DNA of 11,571 nt from Phycisphaerae bacterium (GTDB lineage Bacteria; Planctomycetota; Phycisphaerae; Sedimentisphaerales; SG8-4). Numbering within the stretch: the stretch's first letter is position 1; each line of letters starts with the position of its first letter. Below the pieces are notes generated by a model. The model did not search any database and was not told the origin of the DNA. It saw only the letters and a list, made by a program, of their open reading frames with translations. Below are positions 1 to 6,200 of this stretch, piece after piece. The stretch is taken from contig JAUXAH010000039.1 in NCBI GenBank assembly GCA_030614945.1, forward strand, positions 1-11,571, written 5' to 3'. The position numbers and the translations under genes are program-made.

Positions 1-45
1 CCAAGCAATCAATGCTACCGAACAAATTTTAATTATCTTCTTCAT
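1..45 (-). CDS. Start of an exported protein, truncated by the window edge
   Basis: The ATG at 45-43 begins 15 codons reading MKKIIKICSVALIAW, which run off the window. This is the start of a signal peptide: a Lys-rich n-region followed by a hydrophobic core. A strong Shine-Dalgarno sequence, AGGAGGG, lies a few bases upstream at about 48-54, which supports the start. The gene is 74 bp downstream of a PEP-CTERM gene and in the same orientation. By context it may be a third exosortase substrate or another secreted protein of the same run, but its body is not visible and no function can be given. A short inverted repeat lies between it and the gene before it. Confidence 0.7.
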   Translation of the reverse strand, partial: MKKIIKICSVALIAW

Positions 46-74
46 AAACCCTCCTTTCGGAAAGTTTCTTAAGA

Positions 75-96
75 GCAGGGTAAAAAGCCACCCTGC
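75..96 (-). terminator. Short hairpin after the PEP-CTERM gene, possible weak terminator or attenuator
   Basis: A perfect 7-bp inverted repeat (GCAGGGT / ACCCTGC) with an 8-base loop lies about 25 bp downstream of the stop of the 120-809 gene. On the minus strand the stem is followed by TCTTAAGAAACTTT, which is only loosely T-rich, so a classical intrinsic terminator is not certain. It could instead be a stabilising 3' hairpin or a partial attenuator before the next exported-protein gene. Confidence 0.4.
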
Positions 97-119
97 CGTT
101 AGTTGCTTCTTATAGTTTC

Positions 120-809
120 TTACAACGTTCTACGTCTTCTCAGCCAGCCGACAAGGCCCACACCCAGCGAACCCAGCAAAATAGCACCAGGAGCCGGGAC
201 ACACTCGTGTGTGAGGTCCCCATCTATCACAAAATTGTAACCCCGAATGTCTATAGAAACCCACTCAGGGTTATAGGGTATTGGAAGACGATAATCAGTC
301 AGCTGGTAGGTGTACACGCCGCCGTCTTCAATCGCAAATGCGTCATAGTCCAGACGCCCTACCAAGCTGATTCCGCTGTCGTCAAAGTCCACCAGTGGCG
401 GTGCGTCAGGATTGGGCGACCAAGGCGGCATCGACCAATTGATAGTTATCACCCCGTAGGCGGGATAGGTCGGGTCAAGCTGCTGGGCCGTAAAGGTTAA
501 ATCGATTATCTTCCAACGATCCGGGTCGTAAGGATCGTTGTAGAACCATTGATTCCACCAGGCCGGCTGCTGTACTTCCACATTACCCCATGGATCGGTA
601 AGCGGTGTGTCCTGGGGGTATACAAACCATTGTTGTCCGGCAGCATCCTGCCAGCCGGATCCTCCACCAGCTACCAAGTCATTCCATTTGCTGCTGCCGC
701 CGCCCATTTCGGCCCAAAAATTGTCGTATCTGGGGACTCCCAATGCCGGCGCAACAGCAAACGCTACGATCAGTCCTGCGACCGCGCAAATTATCGTTAA
801 GCTTTTCAT
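120..809 (-). CDS. PEP-CTERM sorting domain protein (exported, unknown body)
   Basis: This 229-residue protein has an N-terminal signal peptide (about residues 1-24, ending APALG) and a C-terminal tripartite sorting signal. The signal is VPAPGA at 204-209, a hydrophobic helix to about 222, then RRRR at 224-227 and a TL end. In known PEP-CTERM proteins this signal is recognised by a membrane exosortase, usually with co-encoded exopolysaccharide genes. The mature body is rich in Trp, Tyr, Pro and Asp, with a Trp-rich stretch near 83-99 and a GGGS-type segment near 36-52. I recognise no catalytic motif or named domain. The start is supported by GGGAG seven bases upstream of ATG. The last 25 residues match those of the upstream gene at 914-1579 exactly, while the rest shows no evident similarity. 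It is likely a surface or matrix protein, probably cotranscribed with that gene. Confidence 0.9.
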   Translation of the reverse strand: MKSLTIICAVAGLIVAFAVAPALGVPRYDNFWAEMGGGSSKWNDLVAGGGSGWQDAAGQQWFVYPQDTPLTDPWGNVEVQQPAWWNQWFYNDPYDPDRWKIIDLTFTAQQLDPTYPAYGVITINWSMPPWSPNPDAPPLVDFDDSGISLVGRLDYDAFAIEDGGVYTYQLTDYRLPIPYNPEWVSIDIRGYNFVIDGDLTHECVPAPGAILLGSLGVGLVGWLRRRRTL

Positions 810-848
810 TTTGTATCTCCCAATCAGAAAAAGCTAACACTTCATCTT

Positions 849-888
849 AATAAGCGTCTATCCTTGACAATAAGCGTCTATCCTTAAC
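849..888 (-). repeat. Tandem 20-bp duplication in the leader of the 120-809 gene
   Basis: Two adjacent 20-base units (849-868 and 869-888) differ at one position, 866 versus 886. They fill much of the 104-bp space between the two PEP-CTERM genes. On the minus strand each unit reads as G-T-(C/T)-AAGGATAGACGCTTATT. The downstream unit begins within TTGTCA (865-870), a -35-like hexamer, and TAAGAT (844-849) follows after 15 bases, but that spacing is short for a sigma70 promoter. The repeat could be a duplicated regulatory site or a simple slippage product. Confidence 0.8.
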
Positions 889-913
889 ACCGCTATTCGT
901 AATCCACTATAGT

Positions 914-1579
914 CTACAGCGTCCTACGTCTTCTCAGCCAGCCGACAAGGCCTACACCGAGCGAACCCAGCAAAATGGCACCAGGTGCAGGAATGGGCTC
1001 CCACTCCATGTTATCAAGACCGATGCTATCCCACTGAATAGAGCTAACCTTATGACCATACGCGGTGATGTACGCGATACCTCCAACGTCGCTCACAGTG
1101 AGCGTCTCGACGTCGTTATGCGCCAAGGGGTCTGTAAACGCGCTGTCGAGGACGTTGTCACTGGCATCGTACGCGTACAACTCACCAATTTTGGTGAAGT
1201 TCGCGCTGGGGCCGATGAAATCCAGCGAAACCACGGTGGCAAAAGCCCCCGGATTGAAATCAGCTCGAAGAAGAAGCTTGTCCTTTCCCCAAAACAGGTA
1301 GTCGTAGTCCTTGTCCTTCGTGCCAAACACCAGGTCGTCGGTGCTTGGGTCAAACACCCCGCCTGGATCAATCGCGAGAATCCTACCGATGGGCTTATCC
1401 CCGGAGGGCATACTCCAACCACTCCCACGGGACGATAGGGTTACGCCCCAAAATGCGGTGCTGATGTCGGTGTCTGCGGCGAAAGCATCAGGATCCACTG
1501 TGTAACTCGCAGTTGCCACGGAAGTGCTCAGCAATATTACACCTAGCATCGTACAAATCGTTATTAATTTCTTTTCCAT
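914..1579 (-). CDS. PEP-CTERM sorting domain protein (exported, beta-rich body)
   Basis: This 221-residue protein has a signal peptide (about residues 1-24, ending VATA) and a C-terminal sorting signal: PIPAPGA at 195-201, a hydrophobic helix, then RRRR and TL. The body, especially about 112-192, alternates hydrophobic residues with Gly, Asp and Ser. It contains LDFIG, GELYAYDAS, a TLTVSDVGGIAYITAYG-like stretch and WDSIGLDNMEWE, which leads directly into the sorting signal. This pattern resembles the jelly-roll or lectin-like beta-sandwich domains common in planctomycete PEP-CTERM proteins, but that is recognition by eye. AAGGAG seven bases before ATG supports the start. The gene begins 65 bp after the stop of the 1645-2487 gene and is followed by another PEP-CTERM gene, so the three may form one transcript. 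The expected fate is export, exosortase processing and surface or matrix attachment. Confidence 0.9.
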   Translation of the reverse strand: MEKKLITICTMLGVILLSTSVATASYTVDPDAFAADTDISTAFWGVTLSSRGSGWSMPSGDKPIGRILAIDPGGVFDPSTDDLVFGTKDKDYDYLFWGKDKLLLRADFNPGAFATVVSLDFIGPSANFTKIGELYAYDASDNVLDSAFTDPLAHNDVETLTVSDVGGIAYITAYGHKVSSIQWDSIGLDNMEWEPIPAPGAILLGSLGVGLVGWLRRRRTL

Positions 1580-1644
1580 TTCATTTCTCCTTCACAATTC
1601 TTCTGCACGTAACAGAAAAATCCTGATAGCAATTACATTAATCT

Positions 1645-2487
1645 TTAATATGAAGGGCCTTGCGCAATGGCCCTCCGCATAAAGCGAGGTTTACAACTTT
1701 TACAGGCCGGGGTAGGCGGGCCGCGGGGCAGTTGAGCAAAAATAGGTTCTTGTGAAAAATAAACGGACTGCCCGGTTCGCGCAGCCGAGCAGTTTGTTGG
1801 TTGGATCAGGTAGAGCGAAAAGCTCAGCATCGCAAATTGACGTACTCTGAGCCTATCCTCGTTTCGTACAGAGGTAAGAGAGTATCCGGATCGGAAGCAA
1901 AATTGTGAAACATCTTTTCTGTGCGGTATTCCGGCTAAATGGTGAAGCAGGCCTATGTACTGCGTACCTTCGATGTCACTATGCAGACGGCCGGAATTTC
2001 CAAGCTGATGTAAGCAAACAGTACTAACAGGCGATTTTCGCTGAATATGTTTTTTGGAGCTAAGATGTGTAGCTAATTGGGGAAGAGCTTGTATTCCGGC
2101 CTGACCTGCCCATAGCAGGCCAGCCAAGGCTGCCAGCCAAACCCTATAGTCTTTAACCAGTGAAACGTAAAGGAATCCCGTTAAAACCATTAGAAGCGCT
2201 CCAGGTACGGGGGGCAAAGACTTTGCGCCAACAGGTGCAGCCGGCAAGTTCGTAAAGCTAACGGGTGGCTTTTGAAATTCTGCGGCGATAGCTGCCAGGT
2301 GGGAATTACAGGGTTCGGTAACTTGGCTTGTTTCGGGTACAAAGCGACTATGCGCATCTGAACTCGCCGACGAAGCGCAAGCAACGAAATCACTGTTGCA
2401 ATCACTCATCGTTGGTGTGGCCTTTGCGGCCGTCACCACAACGAGCGACAGCAGTATAATCAACAATTTACTGCTTTTAACTGACAC
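1645..2487 (-). CDS. Exported/membrane protein of unknown function with internal PVPGA-transmembrane segment
   Basis: This 280-residue protein is not assigned to a family. It starts with GTG, supported by GGAGGA just upstream (2491-2496). Residues 1-24 form a signal peptide (KLLIILLSLVVVTAAKA). A Ser/Ala- and Cys-containing segment follows (C30, C37, C60). Next is PPVPGALL at 92-99, leading into a transmembrane helix (about 96-110), a short KDYR turn, and a second hydrophobic helix (about 115-136). The C-terminal half is basic, with Cys at 158, 197, 233, 262 and 265, the last two forming CKSC. The PVPGA-helix-Lys/Arg layout copies a PEP-CTERM signal but lies mid-protein. My impression is that similar hypothetical proteins occur in Phycisphaerae genomes; I cannot verify this. 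The C-terminal half has little recognisable fold and may be poorly conserved. The position just ahead of two PEP-CTERM genes suggests a role with that surface system. Confidence 0.7.
   Translation of the reverse strand: MSVKSSKLLIILLSLVVVTAAKATPTMSDCNSDFVACASSASSDAHSRFVPETSQVTEPCNSHLAAIAAEFQKPPVSFTNLPAAPVGAKSLPPVPGALLMVLTGFLYVSLVKDYRVWLAALAGLLWAGQAGIQALPQLATHLSSKKHIQRKSPVSTVCLHQLGNSGRLHSDIEGTQYIGLLHHLAGIPHRKDVSQFCFRSGYSLTSVRNEDRLRVRQFAMLSFSLYLIQPTNCSAARTGQSVYFSQEPIFAQLPRGPPTPACKSCKPRFMRRAIAQGPSY
1654..1674 (-). other. Inverted repeat at the 3' end of the 1645-2487 gene
   Basis: AGGGCC and GGCCCT flank TTGCGCAAT, whose centre is itself palindromic, so the 21 bases can fold into an almost continuous hairpin with one bulge. 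It lies in the last codons of the gene, with the stop at 1647-1645. On the minus strand it is followed by TTCATATTAAAG and has no T-run, so it is a poor intrinsic terminator. It may only slow decay of the message or may be fortuitous. Confidence 0.35.
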
Positions 2488-2490
2488 CGC

Positions 2491-2496
2491 TCCTCC
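2491..2496 (-). promoter_or_regulatory. Ribosome binding site that fixes the GTG start of the 1645-2487 gene
   Basis: The minus strand reads GGAGGA three bases before GTG, with a second GGAG a few bases further upstream giving a more usual spacing. No ATG is available near the start of the signal peptide; the first internal Met is residue 27, after the hydrophobic core. The GTG at 2487-2485 is therefore the best start. Confidence 0.6.
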
Positions 2497-2594
2497 ATCT
2501 CCTCACAGGAAACCTTCCCCTTGAGCAAGTAAGCTCACGGTTAGCGTATCCCTATGTAGATAGCCTAAATATGGCCCTCCTCCTCTGAGGTACC

Positions 2595-2636
2595 ATTTTA
2601 ATACATTAGCTTATCAAGATTCAAACTGCAGGTCAA
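2595..2636 (-). promoter_or_regulatory. Candidate sigma70-type promoter for the exported-protein block
   Basis: Two overlapping readings are possible on the minus strand. One is TTGACC (2636-2631), a 17-base spacer, and TAAGCT (2613-2608) preceded by TGA as an extended -10. The other is TTGAAT (2624-2619), an 18-base spacer, and TAAAAT (2600-2595). Directly upstream lies a T8-CA-T7-type tract (about 2637-2654) that could act like an UP element. Either version would start transcription about 100 bases before the GTG at 2487. Planctomycete promoter consensus is not well known to me, so this is tentative. Confidence 0.35.
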
Positions 2637-2705
2637 GAAAAAAATGAAAAAAAATCGCACTTTTAAGAAATTTTATTGTGGGACAATCAAGCAAGATATC
2701 TGAGT

Positions 2706-2733
2706 ACCACTTTTGGACTATTCCCAAAGTGGT
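2706..2733. repeat. Imperfect 11-bp inverted repeat, candidate operator
   Basis: ACCACTTTTGG and CCCAAAGTGGT pair at 10 of 11 positions around a 6-base centre, ACTATT. The element lies about 185 bp downstream of the LuxR-type regulator gene and about 70 bp upstream (on the minus strand) of the candidate promoter for the exported-protein block. Neither side carries a T-run, so it is unlikely to be an intrinsic terminator. Its symmetry fits a dimeric DNA-binding protein, possibly the neighbouring HTH protein. TATAAT at 2733-2738 on the plus strand overlaps its edge. Confidence 0.5.
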
Positions 2734-2916
2734 ATAATGAGGGCTTCTTACAATGCATGTCTCGTTAGGTACGGTGTTTACAGACAGGATGAAAATGCTT
2801 GGGCACAACAAGGCTTCCGACGGATTTTTGGGCTCCTTGATGTGCCTAAAGGGGTGGGAATCATGCCGGCGGGCTTTGATTAATCTGCAATAGCAAATGG
2901 AACGTGTCCTATCACA

Positions 2917-3231
2917 TTAGCTGGAAAGTTCTCTTGCATCAGTCACAAATCTTAAGAGCATACCAATTTTGCTTTTGACGCGGACCTTTCGGTAAATATT
3001 TCTTGTGTGAGTCTTTACCGTGCCGGGCCTTATACGCAAATACCTGGCTATGTTGCCATTTTGCAGACCCTGGCAAACAAGTTCCGCTATTTGACGCTCA
3101 CGAGGGGTCAGACTATACCGCTTTTGCACGTATAACCACTGCTTTTTGTCAAGTAGTATGACTGTGGAGTATTCGTGGTGGGTATCACCCTCGGCGACAT
3201 TCTCGATTGGTAAATCCGGCAATTGGAGCAT
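2917..3231 (-). CDS. Small stand-alone LuxR/NarL-type HTH transcriptional regulator
   Basis: This 104-residue protein is little more than a LuxR-type helix-turn-helix domain at residues 40-96. The signature residues are visible: LTPRERQIAELVCQG, then NIARYLRIRPGTVKTHTRNIYRKV, with the recognition helix around 69-80. Residues 1-39 are too short for a receiver or autoinducer-binding domain and show no phosphoacceptor Asp motif. It should bind DNA as a dimer, but its input signal is not apparent. Its ATG lies two bases after the stop of the giant TPR gene, and its Shine-Dalgarno sequence sits inside that gene's last codons, so the two are translationally coupled. A likely role is regulation of polysaccharide or PEP-CTERM genes; the inverted repeat at 2706-2733 is a possible target. 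That role is inferred from position only. Confidence 0.85.
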   Translation of the reverse strand: MLQLPDLPIENVAEGDTHHEYSTVILLDKKQWLYVQKRYSLTPRERQIAELVCQGLQNGNIARYLRIRPGTVKTHTRNIYRKVRVKSKIGMLLRFVTDARELSS

Positions 3232-3233
3232 AG

Positions 3234-6200
3234 TTAACTCCCTTCCTGCAATCGTTCGAGCAGACGCTGTGCCTCAGCCAGGTCTGTGGTTAATAAACCC
3301 CCGATTCGGCTCTCTAAGTCCAAAGTTTGGTTCAAGTGTTCAACAGCCTTGTCTCTTTGTCCGAGTCCGGCAAAAGCTCTTGCTAAATGAAAATGTGAAG
3401 CAACCGTCGATGGCAATCCCTTCGGATAGAGTTCGATACATGTAGTGAAATCCTGGACAGCCTTATTAAATTGGCCCAGTCGGTAATACGTTACGCCGCG
3501 AGTATCGATAAGATCAATATAGTTCGGTGCTATCTTTAGTCCCTCCTGAGCAAGCTCGAGCGCTTGTTGGTATTTACCTTGCTCTTCACACATTATCCAG
3601 GCCAGATTGTTAATGGCGATTAGATTGTCAGGCTCATGCGTAAGAAGTCGCTGGTAAAGCTCGGCTGATTCTGCGGAACGTCCGGTCGTTTGTAATAGTA
3701 TACCGAGAGCGCTCATAGCTTCAGTACAATCTGAATCATTTTTCAGTATCATCCGGAGTATATCTTCGGCTACTTTTTTAGCCTGGCCGTCCTCCTCAGT
3801 TACCAGATCATTGGCAATACTGATGGGCGTACGATTGTCCTTGGGGCGCTTTTGGTACCAGTCCGCGACATTCTGAACCAGTTGGTCCCACAACTGGTCG
3901 TCTTTTAATAATTGTGCTTGCGCTAACAACGGAGCTGGGTCATTGGGTTCAGACTGAAGCAAAGAGTCAAATTCCTTCTGAGCATCTGCCTTGTTGTCAT
4001 TTTTGTACAAGGCAACGGCCAGAGCGATGTTACATCTTCGGCGAGTTGAGGCATCGCACACAGTTAGCTGCTCTCTTAGCAGATTCACGGCTTTTTCGGG
4101 CTCGCCGGCTGCAATGTATGTGTCTGCCAAGTACCGTGCAATATCAACGTCATTTGGGTCGAGTTCACGCAATACGTTAAGAGTAGCAATCGCCAAGAAA
4201 GGTGACCGTGCTGCCTCCGCACGAGCTTTCAACAGTAGCAAAAGCTTATCGTCGGATTTATGTACAAGGCCTCGCAAAGCAGCATCCATAGCCTTTCCGG
4301 GCTGTCCCTGCCTTAGCGAGATATCTCCCAACAGCACCCAAGCCTGGCTAATCGCAGGTTGGTCTTCGGTTATCTCCTGAAGAATGCGTTCAGCATTTTC
4401 AGTTGCAGGAGCCGTTCTTTCGGTCAGTAGTAAACGCGCTTTGATCAGCCGCACGTCAATATCATCAGGATTTGATTGCAAAGCTTTATCAAGGAGGGTC
4501 CTTCCCTGACTAAGCTTGTCACTGTCCCCTGATGCTAACAATAGCGGAATAGCACGTTTTTGGATTTGGACGTCGTTCGGGGCCAGAGATAGTGCCTGTT
4601 GTACATCAGCAATCGCTTTATCCGGCTGGCCCAGAGAACGATAGAAGTCACTCCTGGCCACCCACACCACAACATTGTTAGGTTCAACAGTGGTGGCGTG
4701 TTCAAGGTCTTCTATTGCCCTATCGGTTTGGCCCAGCGCAGCGTACGTTCCAGCGCGAAGGATATAGGCGGATGCGTTGTTAAGGTTGTTTACCATTTCA
4801 TCGCAAAGTCTTAACGCATCTGCTGGTTTGTTCCGATGAACATTGATCTGGACTTGCGCAGCAGTTACCGGCAGCGAGTTGGGCTCCTGAATTTTTAGTC
4901 TGGTCAGTAATTCCTCAGCCTCGTCAAACTTTTCCTGTTGCATCTTGAGTAATGCAAGAGATAACCACGCAGTCTGGTTATTGGGGTCATTGGTGAGAAG
5001 GTCCTGTAGAATGTCTGAGGCTGAACTTAACTCACCGTGTCTGAGGTAGCTTTCAAACTGCAGTTGCTGATGCAGCTGCTGAAGTTGCGGGTGATAGAGC
5101 TCTTGTTGCGAAGCACGGTTCAGAATCTCATCAGCCCGGTCATATTCTTGTGCTTTATACAGCGCGGCAACGGCAGGAATGATGATGCGAAGGTCATGGG
5201 GCGATCGGCTCAAGGCGTCACGGTATGTGGAAATCGCCAGTTGTAGCTCACCAGCACGCTCATAAGCTGCCGCGAGGAGCGCACGGCTGGCCTGGTCATC
5301 CGGGTTAGCCAGAAGATTTTCCCGCAGAAGCGAAATAATTCGAGGATAACGAGCCTTGAAATCGTCCGCGGCGAACCAGAATTTTGCTTGTTCATATCGC
5401 CATTGCCAGCCATCCTCACCCTCGAAGGACTCGATTTCATTGATGAATTGTTGGGTTTTTTCGGGATCTTTAATAACCTGTTCGCACAGTAAAAGTCGGC
5501 GTTTTATAAGAATGTCGTCGGGGAGTTTTTGTGCGAGTGTGTTAAGCAGCGGGTAAACACTATCCTTCCAATCCCACAGAGTGTAAAATTGGACAAGCAG
5601 CAAACCTAATTCGCGGTGGGCGACGGGTTGCTCAATTCGTGCCAACGCATCTTTAATAACTGTTTCACACTCTTTGTGATTGCCCTGCTGGGCCAACAAA
5701 ACCGCAAGGTATCTTACCGGCCCAACAGCCTCAGGAAATTCCTCTATCGTTTCGTTTAAAATTAATATTGCCTCCTCTGTCTTGTTTTGAGCAGCGAGCA
5801 ACTCAACTTCGGCTATAGCAGTTTTTAGTTGAGAGAGGTGAGCTTTCTTTAATTGGCTTACCAATACCTCAGCGCCGGCGAAATCACCCTGCTGCATTGC
5901 GAGCTGGAACTGTAACAGTTTGACCTCGGTAGCGCCGTCAGTGGCTTTCTCCAATGCGGACAACTGCTTTTTCATGTCCTGCCGCATTTGGACATTTTCA
6001 CCTGTTGAGCTTGCCGCCAATAGTTGCAACCGAGCTTGTGAATGGAGTAAAGCCGCCTCAAGATTTCCCGGCGACAGTTGCATTGCTCTGCGAGCGTGTT
6101 CTGCTGTCTCAGCCCAGTTCCTGGACTGAGATAACAGCCTGGCAAGTGTTAAACGCCCCTCGAACGAATTGGGCCTTTCAGAGACCAGAGTCCGTAACTG

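Larger units (their letters stand above)
2488..2916. other. Intergenic region between the polysaccharide block and the exported-protein block
   Basis: These 429 bases hold no convincing gene on either strand. On the minus strand, in order of transcription, they contain an unassigned stretch after the LuxR-type gene (2734-2916), an imperfect inverted repeat (2706-2733), a T-rich tract (2637-2654) and a candidate promoter (2595-2636). A leader of roughly 100 bases then runs to the GTG start at 2487. That leader can form small stems, for example GAGC/GCTC at 2523-2536 and AACC/GGTT around it. I see no consensus of a known riboswitch, including the GEMM cyclic-di-GMP class. The region is the natural place for a transcription unit to start. 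Confidence 0.6.

Noticed and set aside
54..64. CTTTCGGAAAG palindrome upstream of the partial gene
   Set aside because: The two arms meet around a single base, so no hairpin can form, and most of it is explained by the ribosome binding region.
2488..2594. Riboswitch (for example GEMM cyclic-di-GMP) in the leader of the 1645-2487 gene
   Set aside because: Only small generic stems are visible. The conserved core sequences expected of the class were not found in this leader or in the other gaps.
2614..2811. Minus-strand 65-codon open frame in the intergenic region
   Set aside because: It starts with TTG, has no ribosome binding site, includes the poly-T tract as Phe codons, and overlaps the inverted repeat and the candidate promoter. 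It looks like chance.
2789..2893. Plus-strand 34-residue open frame starting MKMLGHNK, downstream of TATAAT at 2733
   Set aside because: No good -35 at normal spacing and only a weak purine stretch before ATG. It would be the only plus-strand gene in the window, with no recognisable features.
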